Source of the DNA: a virus
DNA length: 44,226 nucleotides
IMG/VR virus record: IMGVR_UViG_3300030329_005860
Location: 6,463-50,688 of that record
Direction: 5' to 3' (one strand)
A program made the translations under genes and the position numbers. Shown piece after piece: positions 18,693-26,615 of this stretch (positions are counted from its first letter, which is position 1; the number at the start of each line of letters is the position of its first letter). The notes under the pieces are model-generated. The model did not search any database. It saw only the letters and a list, made by a program, of their open reading frames with translations, and was not told the origin of the DNA.

Positions 18693-20262
18693 TCGATGTC
18701 TCCACGATTGCATGGTTGGTTGTAATCAAGGTTGAAGAAACAGAGGTGGCATTTTGCAGGGCCGTTCTCGTTACTTTGGCAGGATCAATAATACCATTTT
18801 CATACATATCAACTACCTCGTTGGTCGCAAAGTTCCAACCATGTGTTTCTGGACTATCCAGTAGTCTATTTAAAATCAGGTCATATGATTCTCCAGCATT
18901 CTTTGACATTTGTTTTAAGGGACCATAAGCTGACTGCCTAATAACCTCAACACCAAGACGCTGATCATCGTTATCTGTTTCAACTTCTAGGTCTTGTACC
19001 GCTCGAATAAGGCTGGTACCTCCACCAGGGAGCGTGCCTTCCAGTTGGGCCGATCGGACGGCCTCCAAAGCATCTTCAATACGATGCTTCTTTTCAACCA
19101 TCTCAATTTCAGTTGGGGCCCCGACACGAATTACAGCAACGCCCGAAGAGAGTCTTGTAATCCGCTCTTGAAGTTTTTCGCACTCTGCTATACCATCTGT
19201 TTGTTTGATTTCAGACTTGAGGCTCTCAATTCTTTCATCAACCTTTGACCAGTCTGCTTTTCCATCTACGATTGTTGTCTGGTTCTTAAGCACTTCAATC
19301 TTCTTGGCGCTGCCCAGGTGCTTAAGTTTTACATCTGCTAACTTAAGCCCGGAATCTCTGCTAACGAAAGTTGCGCCTGTGGAAATACATAAATCTTCTA
19401 GAATACTTCTGCGTTCTTGACCATATCTTGGTGCTTTGATTGCTGCGACCTTCATTGTACCTCTGACTGTATTCATGATAAGCGCGGCGAGGGCTTGTCC
19501 TTCCAGTTCTTCAGACACAATCATAAACGGTCGACCTTCGCGGGCAACGACTTCAAGTATGGGCAAGATTTCCTCAAGCATTTCGATCTTATAATTTGTG
19601 ACCAATAAAAGGACGTCATCATAGTTGATAGATTGTTTTCGCTTGTTTGTTACAAAAGCCTGCGCACAATATCCAGCATCAAACCTAAATCCCTCAACAA
19701 TATCCAATGACGTCTTCATTGAGCGCCCTTCTTCAATTGATATAGCTCCGTCTTTTCCAATCTTATCAACAGCCATGGCAATCATCTCACCAATACTAGT
19801 ATCGCCATTGGCCGAAATTGTCGCAATGTGTCGAATATCTTCCTCTGATTTAATTGGTCTAGCTAGATTCTCTAACTTCGTTGTGATCGCCTCTGTGGCT
19901 TTGTCCATGCCCCTTTTAATGTCAATTGGACTAGCCCCTGCAGCGATGTACTTCTGTGCCTTAGAGAGCATTTCTCGGGCTAGTACGGTCGATGTCGTTG
20001 TGCCATCGCCTGCAGTGCTATTCGTATTAGATGCAGCTTGTTTAATGATCTGAGCGCCTAAGTTTTCAAACGGATCTTCCAGCTTGACGAATTTTGCAAC
20101 TGTTACACCATCTTTGGTGATCATCGGGCTGGCGCCTTCTTTGTGCAAGATAACGTTTCGTCCTTTAGGACCTAATGTTGAGGCAACGTTATCAGCCAGG
20201 ACGCTGGCGCCTCGGAGAATCTTTTCGCGTAAGTCTTTTCCTTGCGAATAGCTCTTAACCAT
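18682..20262 (-). CDS. groEL: Phage-encoded chaperonin GroEL (526 aa)
   Basis: A full-length group I chaperonin: VASTLGPKGRNVIL and KDGVTVAK near the N-terminus, the ATP-site motif AGDGTTTSTVLA, and the conserved intermediate-domain segments. It folds proteins in an ATP-driven ring; phage versions may fold capsid or replication proteins, with or without a cochaperonin. The length of 526 is close to the bacterial 547, but the glycine/methionine-rich C-terminal tail of bacterial GroEL is absent. A GroES-like gene is found 16 kb away (36184-36444), not next to it. The promoter is at 20289-20316. Confidence 0.96.
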   Translation of the reverse strand: MVKSYSQGKDLREKILRGASVLADNVASTLGPKGRNVILHKEGASPMITKDGVTVAKFVKLEDPFENLGAQIIKQAASNTNSTAGDGTTTSTVLAREMLSKAQKYIAAGASPIDIKRGMDKATEAITTKLENLARPIKSEEDIRHIATISANGDTSIGEMIAMAVDKIGKDGAISIEEGRSMKTSLDIVEGFRFDAGYCAQAFVTNKRKQSINYDDVLLLVTNYKIEMLEEILPILEVVAREGRPFMIVSEELEGQALAALIMNTVRGTMKVAAIKAPRYGQERRSILEDLCISTGATFVSRDSGLKLADVKLKHLGSAKKIEVLKNQTTIVDGKADWSKVDERIESLKSEIKQTDGIAECEKLQERITRLSSGVAVIRVGAPTEIEMVEKKHRIEDALEAVRSAQLEGTLPGGGTSLIRAVQDLEVETDNDDQRLGVEVIRQSAYGPLKQMSKNAGESYDLILNRLLDSPETHGWNFATNEVVDMYENGIIDPAKVTRTALQNATSVSSTLITTNHAIVETSNEG

Positions 20263-20288
20263 GGTAACTCCTTGTAGTTATATACGTA

Positions 20289-20316
20289 ACAATAGTAACC
20301 ATTATAACTAAGTCAA
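20289..20316 (-). promoter_or_regulatory. Sigma70-like phage promoter of groEL
   Basis: TTGACT, 16-bp spacer ending GGTTAC, TATTGT, followed by TACGTATATAACTAC. GGAG follows before the groEL ATG. Confidence 0.7.
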
Positions 20317-20324
20317 CGGAAAAG

Positions 20325-21980
20325 TTAATCTTTTTCTGTCTTTTCTGCCATGCGATTTGTGTAGTCTACAAGGCGCTTGGCCGAGTCCGATGCCTTATAT
20401 GCATCTCCGACTCGATTTTGCATGTAATAGCCGTTAATAAAACTTGATAGTGACTCCAACTCTTCATAAAGGGGTGCAACCAATCCTTCTAATTGCTTGC
20501 TGTATTTCTGCAGAACACGATAAATCTTTCTCTTGTTGACGTCAATTGTTCCGTATAATGTACCATAAGACCTTGCTTTGATTGGCTGTATATGGAACTG
20601 AGGCTTTTTTAAGCGTCCCTGCAGGGTCGCTGCCCACTTTTTAATACCCTCCGGGTTACCGTCTTTAACCAGCCCATGCAGGTAGCTTACAACGTCTGAA
20701 GATGTCGCTTGGTCGCCCTCGGTATTCGCGGCGAACCATCTTTGTACATGGATTGCAGACTCCCTAAATTTTTCACCTGTTCCCAAAATAGAATCTAAAT
20801 AGGCGCTGCGGCGTGCGACGCCATACTTAGCTACATTGACGGCAGCTGCCTGTCGTACAGCAGGATCATCCGATCGGAATTCTTGTTCTAATTCAGGAGG
20901 AACTTGATATGCTTCTAAATTGCTTGGGAGCCTTAAATCCGCCTGTGTCCACTTTTCGAAAGCATCCTTACCGGCCTGACTTAAAATAATTTCGGCCACA
21001 GCTTCTGCGGATTTTCTTGAGGTAGCAGGTCTGGGGATTATTTTCTTCCACTCTGATACGCTGTTCCACTGATAATTGAATTCAACCTGTCTTGGATCCA
21101 ACCCCATCATTGGCGCCCGAAGTAAAAATGCCCTTTCCCACATCTCTTTTGATGCGCCCACGTCTTCAAGAGACTTGGCCTCCATAAGATTATCTTCCCC
21201 TTCCATTTCAATCCCATGAAAATTAAAATACTTTTCATCAATCCAATTAAAGAAGTTACTTGGTTTAATATTGAAGGAATAAACATCTAATTCATTCTTT
21301 AACGTCTTAACTGCAACAATATATTCAATGCCTTTCTGCTCGGCCACGACTGCAATGTCATCACGGCGGAAAAAGCCCAACAAGTTTTCTAAACTTCCCT
21401 CAATAAGGGTTCTAGGGTTGAGCAGTTTAAGGCTAACTGGCTGTCCGCCTTGTCCTGTTTTGGGATCCACAAAAAACATACAATCCTCAATTGGAAGTGT
21501 GCCTCCGACGCGCTCAGTTACCTGCTTTCCACGAAGAAGTCCAGATAAAAAAGCTTCAAACAAAAAGCCAGCGGTTGATTCATTAAAATCATCTAGAGTT
21601 TGCTGAAGCATCTTGACGGCGCCCAGGGCAGATAAGATATCAGAAATACGGGCGTTTTCATTGACAACACCCTCTACAATTGCATTGATTGAGTTAATCT
21701 TTTCTCCTAGCGTGGCACCTTTAATATTTCGCGAAATGTATTTCTGGAATTTAATTCTCTCAGTTGAACCTATTTTGCCAGCTTGTTCTGTGGGGGCTTG
21801 GAAAGATTTAAGGATTGTTTTGTATGCGCGGGCGGCGCTGAACTTGCGAGGCGCATCTTCATCTTCTTCTTGTACGACGATTGACATTTGCTCCGATATC
21901 AAATCTAGGAGAGAATCAAATGTTATGTTTTCTTTTGGCTCGTATAGTTCATATAATTTGTCTATTACTTTCTTGTCCAT
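20325..21980 (-). CDS. Large phage protein of unknown function (551 aa)
   Basis: The N-terminal 110 residues are acidic and helical. A central region FLFEAFLSGLLRGKQV, then PIEDCMFFVDP and PVSLKLLNPRTLIEGS, has the order E, D, (S)LK that recalls PD-(D/E)xK nuclease folds, but I would not assign one on this basis. The C-terminal half is helical (YARRSAYLDSILG-like repeats, LEGLVAPLYEELESLSSFI). It lies between the endolysin and groEL, near structural and assembly genes, so a virion or assembly role is also possible. Not recognised with confidence. Confidence 0.75.
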   Translation of the reverse strand: MDKKVIDKLYELYEPKENITFDSLLDLISEQMSIVVQEEDEDAPRKFSAARAYKTILKSFQAPTEQAGKIGSTERIKFQKYISRNIKGATLGEKINSINAIVEGVVNENARISDILSALGAVKMLQQTLDDFNESTAGFLFEAFLSGLLRGKQVTERVGGTLPIEDCMFFVDPKTGQGGQPVSLKLLNPRTLIEGSLENLLGFFRRDDIAVVAEQKGIEYIVAVKTLKNELDVYSFNIKPSNFFNWIDEKYFNFHGIEMEGEDNLMEAKSLEDVGASKEMWERAFLLRAPMMGLDPRQVEFNYQWNSVSEWKKIIPRPATSRKSAEAVAEIILSQAGKDAFEKWTQADLRLPSNLEAYQVPPELEQEFRSDDPAVRQAAAVNVAKYGVARRSAYLDSILGTGEKFRESAIHVQRWFAANTEGDQATSSDVVSYLHGLVKDGNPEGIKKWAATLQGRLKKPQFHIQPIKARSYGTLYGTIDVNKRKIYRVLQKYSKQLEGLVAPLYEELESLSSFINGYYMQNRVGDAYKASDSAKRLVDYTNRMAEKTEKD

Positions 21981-21988
21981 GGTTATAA

Positions 21989-22888
21989 TTAGTCCTTACT
22001 CATTCTTATTTCTTCAAGAATTTCATCCAGCTGAAGACCTAAAGTATCCCACTTCTTTCTGGAGAGATTGTAATGGTTGACCACTCCCTTGAACTTGGCC
22101 CTTTTTGATGGTTTGTGTACAGCCGTTAGTAAATTACCATGACTGTCCAGAGGGCATTCTAGAGGAATCCCATAGTGGTTATGCAGTGCCTCTAGGAGTG
22201 CTTTATAAGCATCAATCTGCACATTGTAGGCACCAAGGAATGGTTTAGGTCTCCAGCCATGAACGCGCCAGCCATCTATAACGGGGCGCAGTCCAAATCC
22301 TTTTTTGGCATATGCTTTATTATATTTAGTATAAACCGCATTACTGAAATCGATCCCTATTGAAGCTTTATTGACCCGCCGGATGCCGGCGTGCCAGGCG
22401 ACGTCTTGTGTGTCGACAAGCTGCACTATAGTACCATCGTTATCTATTACAAAATGAGTAGATATGCTGCGCTTCTCCAATATTCGCTTACATGAAGCTG
22501 CTGATAAGGTAGCGTCCCAATGAGTTACAACCATTGTGGGCTTCCTTGTTTTACGTCTCACTTTAGAATAGCAACCGTCTTTTATCCAACTTAGTTCGAC
22601 CTTGTCCCACCTTACTGGGACGGATATGCCATTACAAATTATACGATTTTGTTTAATAATTGTATTCATGCTGTCGTCGACTCCGGAGGCGTAAGCCAAA
22701 TTATTTGTGTAGGCTCTGCGATGCGTCATCTCACCACACAGACCGTCGACCTTTAGATCATGTAATCTCTGAAATTCTTTGATATTTTCTATTAATTCAG
22801 AATTATAGTCTGTTGCGCCGAACCACGTGGGATCCCACCCATATTTTTTTGCAGACCTCTTATTGTATCTTATTTTAAACCAGTTCAT
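21989..22888 (-). CDS. Endolysin: N-acetylmuramoyl-L-alanine amidase with PG-binding domain (299 aa)
   Basis: An N-terminal peptidoglycan-binding helix bundle (LIENIKEFQRLHDLKVDGLC, residues about 31-60) precedes an amidase_2/PGRP domain (about 115-290). Zinc-ligand and core motifs are MVVTHWDAT, STHFVIDNDGTIVQLVD, VAWHAG and GVVNHYNLSRKKWD. It cuts the amide bond between MurNAc and L-Ala. There is no signal peptide, so release through a holin pore is expected. It starts just after the ClpP-like gene. Confidence 0.9.
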   Translation of the reverse strand: MNWFKIRYNKRSAKKYGWDPTWFGATDYNSELIENIKEFQRLHDLKVDGLCGEMTHRRAYTNNLAYASGVDDSMNTIIKQNRIICNGISVPVRWDKVELSWIKDGCYSKVRRKTRKPTMVVTHWDATLSAASCKRILEKRSISTHFVIDNDGTIVQLVDTQDVAWHAGIRRVNKASIGIDFSNAVYTKYNKAYAKKGFGLRPVIDGWRVHGWRPKPFLGAYNVQIDAYKALLEALHNHYGIPLECPLDSHGNLLTAVHKPSKRAKFKGVVNHYNLSRKKWDTLGLQLDEILEEIRMSKD

Positions 22889-22893
22889 TTCTT

Positions 22894-23607
22894 TTAAATA
22901 ATTATATCAGCAATACCTAAATCTACCGCTTCTTCTGCATCAAGATAAACATTTATTTTTTTATCCATTAATTTTTTAATATATTTTTCAGTCATATTTG
23001 TTTCTTGAGCTAGCGCTTTCACATATTGCTTTTGCGTGAATTTGGCCTCCTCCATCTCATTTTCTAGATCGTGGAGGTGTCCATGCTGTCCGGACATAAC
23101 TCCATGAATCATAATCCGGCAGTTTGCTCCAATTTTTCTCTGCCCTTTTGTACCGCTGGCCAGAAGAAGGACCCCGGCGGACATTACTTTCCCTAAGCCC
23201 ACAGTATGGACTGGACATGTGTCGCGGACAAGTCTTACCGCATCGTAGACAGCAAACATATCAGTGGCCGATCCGCCGTATGTAGAAATATAAAAATCTA
23301 TTGGTGTCCATTGTTTTATTACTTTAGAATTAATATCTTCAGGGTCCTCAAGTACTTCACTTTGTCCTGTTTCACTGAGGACAATTAAAGAAAACAATGC
23401 TTCTGAACATTTTTCTTCGTTAATCGTTCCGTATATTCCCATTGCTCTGATCTTTGGACTTTCTTGTTGTGATAAGTTGCTGATATCAAACAACATTTGG
23501 GTGGATGGCTCCGGGTTGTCGGGATCAGTAGCGCCGTCGGTCTCTTCAACTTCTTCAGGTTTTTCTTCTGTTTTGTTTTGTTTTTTGCGCTTTTTATCTG
23601 CTAGCAT
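22894..23607 (-). CDS. ClpP-like protease, paralogue 2 with altered triad (237 aa)
   Basis: The ClpP/crotonase-type fold is clear: DFYISTYGGSATDMFAVYDA, nucleophile S143 in GKVMSAG, H168 in RIMIHGV. At the position of the triad aspartate the alignment gives N219 (KKINVYLDAEEAVDLG), a change also known, to my recollection, from Listeria ClpP1. The first 40 residues are a charged, low-complexity extension (KKRKKQNKTEEKPEEVEETD). The gene lies between a membrane protein and the endolysin, close to the scaffold-like gene, so it may be the prohead protease, or may pair with the intact ClpP at 12233-12865. Confidence 0.85.
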   Translation of the reverse strand: MLADKKRKKQNKTEEKPEEVEETDGATDPDNPEPSTQMLFDISNLSQQESPKIRAMGIYGTINEEKCSEALFSLIVLSETGQSEVLEDPEDINSKVIKQWTPIDFYISTYGGSATDMFAVYDAVRLVRDTCPVHTVGLGKVMSAGVLLLASGTKGQRKIGANCRIMIHGVMSGQHGHLHDLENEMEEAKFTQKQYVKALAQETNMTEKYIKKLMDKKINVYLDAEEAVDLGIADIII

Positions 23608-23608
23608 T

Positions 23609-23986
23609 TTATTTCCTATTTTTATTAATCAATTGTGCCGCCTGGTCCCATGTTTTAAATTTCAAATTTGGCCTCAGGGACGCTGGTGTCATCGTTATCA
23701 AGCTCTGTATGACTAAAAAACGCCATAACTCTATAGCTCGATCGTTCGCCTCTATCAGGTTTTGTATCTTTTCTTCTGACCATCCGGTTTGCTTCAGACT
23801 ATTGTATCTAAATTCATTTAGAAATTTAACCTCTTTATCTGCTATAAAAATAATATTTAGTGAAGCAGTGAGCGCGGCGTCGTATAATGACGCCATGTTA
23901 ACATATCTCATTATTCTAGAAACAAACATATATGACATAGCCCCGAGGCAATACCATAAGAAAATTTCCCAACTAGTCGACTCCAT
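23609..23986 (-). CDS. Membrane-anchored protein (125 aa)
   Basis: The N-terminus (WEIFLWYCLGAMSYMFVSRI) is one membrane helix. A second hydrophobic stretch follows (ALTASLNIIFIA), then a soluble region with KQTGWSEEKIQNLIEANDRA and LWRFLVIQSLI. I chose the ATG at 23986 with GAGAGG upstream. It is the first gene after the terminator/promoter at 24004-24046 and its stop lies two bases before the ClpP-like start. Function unknown. Confidence 0.65.
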   Translation of the reverse strand: MESTSWEIFLWYCLGAMSYMFVSRIMRYVNMASLYDAALTASLNIIFIADKEVKFLNEFRYNSLKQTGWSEEKIQNLIEANDRAIELWRFLVIQSLITMTPASLRPNLKFKTWDQAAQLINKNRK

Positions 23987-24003
23987 CAATACCTCTCTTA
24001 AGT

Positions 24004-24037
24004 AAAAAACCCGCTATAAATATAGCGGGTTTTTTTG
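24004..24037. terminator. Strong intrinsic terminator, likely bidirectional
   Basis: A 10-bp perfect stem ACCCGCTATA/TATAGCGGGT with a 2-nt loop is flanked by A and T runs on both sides. It ends the transcript of the scaffold-like gene. Confidence 0.85.
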
Positions 24038-24046
24038 AAAAGTCAA
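24019..24046 (-). promoter_or_regulatory. Promoter overlapping the terminator
   Basis: TTGACT, 16-bp spacer, TATATT, with the -10 inside the terminator hairpin. The spacer lacks the GTKCC element because it is occupied by the stem. It would restart transcription for the membrane protein, ClpP-like protein and endolysin. Confidence 0.5.
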
Positions 24047-24066
24047 GAGTCATTTTGTCTCGCTTG

Positions 24067-24630
24067 TTATCTTTTTTCGCTAATTAGCCGGAGAGCGACG
24101 CGGCGTGCAACCTCGTTGACAAGCTCTTCTTCCATAGAGGGCTCATCTTCCTCATCATCATCTTCCTCATCATCATCAAGATCGGGCATATCATCGCCGG
24201 GTTCATCGCCCATGGGAGCGTCGAGGTCATCATCCTCATCACCCGCATCCATATCATCGGGGCCGGGACCTTCCATATCGGGCTCTTCTTCGACGTCGAC
24301 ATCAAAGTCAATGTCTCTCTCGTCCGCGTATTCTTCTACTTTAGAAGCAATAAAATCTAAGAAGTCAGCCAATGTCTCGCCGTCGACATCTTGCTCATCT
24401 AATTCTTCTTGAATGTCTTCCTCAAGCTCTTCGTTTTCTTCAAGCTCTTCGCTTTCTTCAAGCTCTTCGTTTTCTTCAAGCTCTTCGTTTTCTTCAAGCT
24501 CTTCGTTTTCCTCAAGCTCTTGGTTCTCTTCGACGTCGGTCTCATCGATAAAGTTTTCACTTAAATTTTTAATTCCGGCCAGCTTCATAAAGCGGCGGGT
24601 GCTCTGTTCATTAAGTAAGCGTTTTTTCAT
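24067..24630 (-). CDS. Acidic repetitive protein, probable prohead scaffold/core-like (187 aa)
   Basis: The basic N-terminus KKRLLNEQSTRRFMKLAGIKNL and C-terminal helix (EEELVNEVARRVALRLISEK) flank a very acidic middle with tandem EELEEN hexapeptides (about 40-75) and Asp/Glu runs (130-170). Proteins with an RRFMKLAxIxxL start, an acidic variable centre and a VARRVAxRL end occur in many marine myoviruses and are thought to be head-core or scaffold proteins; this is by resemblance only. It lies near the ClpP-like protease that could cut it. AAGGAG lies upstream of the ATG. Confidence 0.75.
   Translation of the reverse strand: MKKRLLNEQSTRRFMKLAGIKNLSENFIDETDVEENQELEENEELEENEELEENEELEESEELEENEELEEDIQEELDEQDVDGETLADFLDFIASKVEEYADERDIDFDVDVEEEPDMEGPGPDDMDAGDEDDDLDAPMGDEPGDDMPDLDDDEEDDDEEDEPSMEEELVNEVARRVALRLISEKR
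24415..24530. repeat. 18-bp tandem repeat encoding EELEEN
   Basis: About six copies of an 18-bp unit (plus strand TTCTTCAAGCTCTTCGTT) with few changes, for instance CTTTC in one and CCTC in another. In-frame hexapeptide repeats make copy-number change easy by slippage. Confidence 0.9.
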
Positions 24631-24695
24631 TTTATGTAACTCCTTGAAACTTTTCTACATTTGGTTGTGCTAAAAACACAAATTATTTCACTACT

Positions 24696-24932
24696 CTAAA
24701 TAGTCTTAAAATTCTTGATTTTACCTAATTTTTTTATTGCTTTATCTTCTATCTGCTTTACTCTAACAAAACTGACGTTCAATCTCTTGGCTGCTTCTCG
24801 CAAAGTCATCGCGCCCTGTTGGGAGACAGCTTCATGTATACAGTTGTATTCAGCCTCGCTATTTATCCAAGCACGACAGTCATTATTCGGACACGAAACA
24901 TCCAATTCAATACACTTTTCTAAACATTTCAT
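24696..24932 (-). CDS. Sigma-region-4-like HTH protein with Cys-rich N-terminus (78 aa)
   Basis: The C-terminal half MTLREAAKRLNVSFVRVKQI followed by EDKAIKKLGKI matches sigma70 region 4.2 (LTLxEIGxxLxVSxxRVRQIExKAxxKL), which contacts the -35 box. The N-terminal half has four to five cysteines (CLEKC, CPNNDCR, YNC) that could bind zinc. No region 2 is present, so it cannot be a full sigma factor; an adaptor, anti-sigma or promoter-switching factor is plausible. It starts inside the end of the upstream gene (4-nt overlap). Confidence 0.78.
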   Translation of the reverse strand: MKCLEKCIELDVSCPNNDCRAWINSEAEYNCIHEAVSQQGAMTLREAAKRLNVSFVRVKQIEDKAIKKLGKIKNFKTI

Positions 24933-25270
24933 AGTGTCGGACCCTCCATTTCAACAAGGTCAAATATATCCTCAATATCGTTATCATCAATGTTAAATTT
25001 TTTCTTCAATTCTTTTCCTTTATCAATTAATTTTCTAACTTTTTTAATTTTATGCTTTCCTCGCATTTTATATTTTTCTTGAAAACTATTAAGATAATTT
25101 ATAATATCCTCGTCATTCTCTAGATATCCAGTAATCATAACTCTGAAAAACGTACTTTGTGTCATTCCATCATGCTGTAGTTTCACGCGGAGGTCGGCCT
25201 GACGTTTTTCTGTGTCGTAAAACATAAATTTTTTACGATTCCTTGGATCTGGTATTGTAGGATCTTTCAT
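24929..25270 (-). CDS. Possible ribbon-helix-helix protein (113 aa)
   Basis: The segment KRQADLRVKLQHDGMTQSTF followed by FRVMITGYLENDEDI has the strand-helix-helix order of Arc/MetJ-like RHH DNA-binding proteins. The remainder is a strongly basic helix (KYKMRGKHKIKKVRKLIDKG) and an acidic end. It overlaps its neighbours by 4 nt on both sides, next to the sigma-region-4-like gene, so a regulatory role is attractive but unproven. Confidence 0.65.
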   Translation of the reverse strand: MKDPTIPDPRNRKKFMFYDTEKRQADLRVKLQHDGMTQSTFFRVMITGYLENDEDIINYLNSFQEKYKMRGKHKIKKVRKLIDKGKELKKKFNIDDNDIEDIFDLVEMEGPTL

Positions 25271-25581
25271 TCTGCCGGCCCTACCTCTACGTCATAAGAA
25301 GGTATCGATGGATCATAGACGTCATCCCAGCAGCCCGAGGCGTCCTCCTTATTTATATAATAAATGCCATGTTCTCCTTTCTTGATATCATAACAGCAAT
25401 CACACGGAAGCCAAGTTCTCACTGGGGGTGGATCTGCAAAAGCGAGACCTCTTGAACACTTTTGCTTGCCCAGCTCGCCATTGGGACAAACACAAATGCG
25501 CTTGTCCCACCCGGAACATTCGTATACCCTTGGTTCCTTACAGCCAAACATGATAAAAACTAATAATAATATATACTTCAT
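25267..25581 (-). CDS. Cysteine-rich lipoprotein (104 aa)
   Basis: The N-terminus MKYILLLVFIMFGCKEP is a lipoprotein signal peptide with C14 as the probable lipidated residue. The mature part has eight or more cysteines (ECSGWDKRICVCPNGELGKQ, then LPCDCCYDI and GCWDD), likely a compact disulfide-bonded domain. Phage lipoproteins often block superinfection or neutralise receptors; here that is inference. It overlaps the GMP-reductase-like gene by 4 nt. Confidence 0.72.
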   Translation of the reverse strand: MKYILLLVFIMFGCKEPRVYECSGWDKRICVCPNGELGKQKCSRGLAFADPPPVRTWLPCDCCYDIKKGEHGIYYINKEDASGCWDDVYDPSIPSYDVEVGPAE

Positions 25582-26615
25582 CTCTTCCTCATAATATGTG
25601 TTGAACTTTCAAGCTGTCCAGCGCCGGTCTGTCGAACAAATCTAGCTTTAATTTGTAAATCTTTTAATGTACGTACACCAGAATAGCTAAATCCGCTCCT
25701 AATACCACCCAAAAGATTGTCCAGTATAGGAGCAACCTCCCCTTTGTAAGGAACGGTGGTTGCAACTCCTTCTGGTGTTGATGACTTGCCGCGCCAGTCT
25801 GATTGTGCCTCTGCGGAGGCCATTCCTCTGTATACTTTATACTTTTTTCCTGTGTTACCGTGGAATGTTTCACCTGGAGTTTCCTCCGTGCCGGCCAGCA
25901 TTGAGCCTACCATGACAAAATCGGCGCCGGCTGCAAGCGCCTTTACAATATCTCCACTTGTCTTGATACCGCCATCGGCAATAATTTTTGTCGAATGTCC
26001 AGTTTGCGCACATTCCATTATACTCTCTAGAGTTGGCATGCCGTGTCCTGTTACAAGTCGCGTCGAACATATGCTGCCTCCCCCAATTCCAACGCGGATG
26101 CTGTCTGCGCCCCATTCGGACAAAGCATTAAAGCCCTCCAATGTCGCGACGTTTCCAGCCATAATGTGAATGTCACTTCCATAGTTATCTTTTAAAGTTT
26201 TAATTGCGCGTTCCATCGCTATATGATGACCGTGAGCAGTATCAATACATAGTATCTTCGTACCTAATTTGGTTGCCATTTCAGCACGATTAAGATAATC
26301 GCCGGTGGCGCCGATGGCGACAGAAATAGGCATTGTGTTATCATGAGATCGTAATTTTCTAATTATATCTGCCTGTTCATTTATAGTATTATATCTATGT
26401 ATAATACCAAGGCCGCCGGCCTGGTGCATTGCTGCGGCCATAGCGTCTTCTGTAATCGTATCCATGGGACTTGAAATAACAGGAAGGTTGAAACTCAGCT
26501 TTCGATCTAAACAACTACTTGTGTCGACTTGTGACCTGCTTTCAATGTTGCTATGTTTGGGAACGAGTAGGACATCATCAAATGATAAAGCCTCTCTAAG
26601 GCTTTTAAAATTCAT
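25578..26615 (-). CDS. IMP dehydrogenase/GMP reductase family, GMP-reductase-like (345 aa)
   Basis: A TIM-barrel enzyme with FDDVLLVPKHSNIESRS at the start, catalytic C183 in GIGGGSICSTRLVTGHG, and the phosphate-binding DGGIKTSGDIVKALAAGADF and VMVGSML. There are no CBS domains. The loop after YRGMASAEAQ is short and lacks the Arg-Tyr dyad of IMP dehydrogenases, which favours GMP reductase (GMP to IMP with NADPH). The C-terminal RQTGAGQLESSTH is more IMPDH-like, so the assignment is not final. It is in an operon with DUF3310 and dUTPase, and would feed IMP to the PurA-like enzyme. Confidence 0.88.
   Translation of the reverse strand: MNFKSLREALSFDDVLLVPKHSNIESRSQVDTSSCLDRKLSFNLPVISSPMDTITEDAMAAAMHQAGGLGIIHRYNTINEQADIIRKLRSHDNTMPISVAIGATGDYLNRAEMATKLGTKILCIDTAHGHHIAMERAIKTLKDNYGSDIHIMAGNVATLEGFNALSEWGADSIRVGIGGGSICSTRLVTGHGMPTLESIMECAQTGHSTKIIADGGIKTSGDIVKALAAGADFVMVGSMLAGTEETPGETFHGNTGKKYKVYRGMASAEAQSDWRGKSSTPEGVATTVPYKGEVAPILDNLLGGIRSGFSYSGVRTLKDLQIKARFVRQTGAGQLESSTHIMRKR

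Noticed and set aside
24415-24530. CRISPR-like array
   Set aside because: The repeats are contiguous 18-bp units without spacers and are coding.
24413-24673. Serine-rich plus-strand frame over the acidic repeat
   Set aside because: It is the mirror of the Glu-rich repeat; low complexity alone keeps it open.
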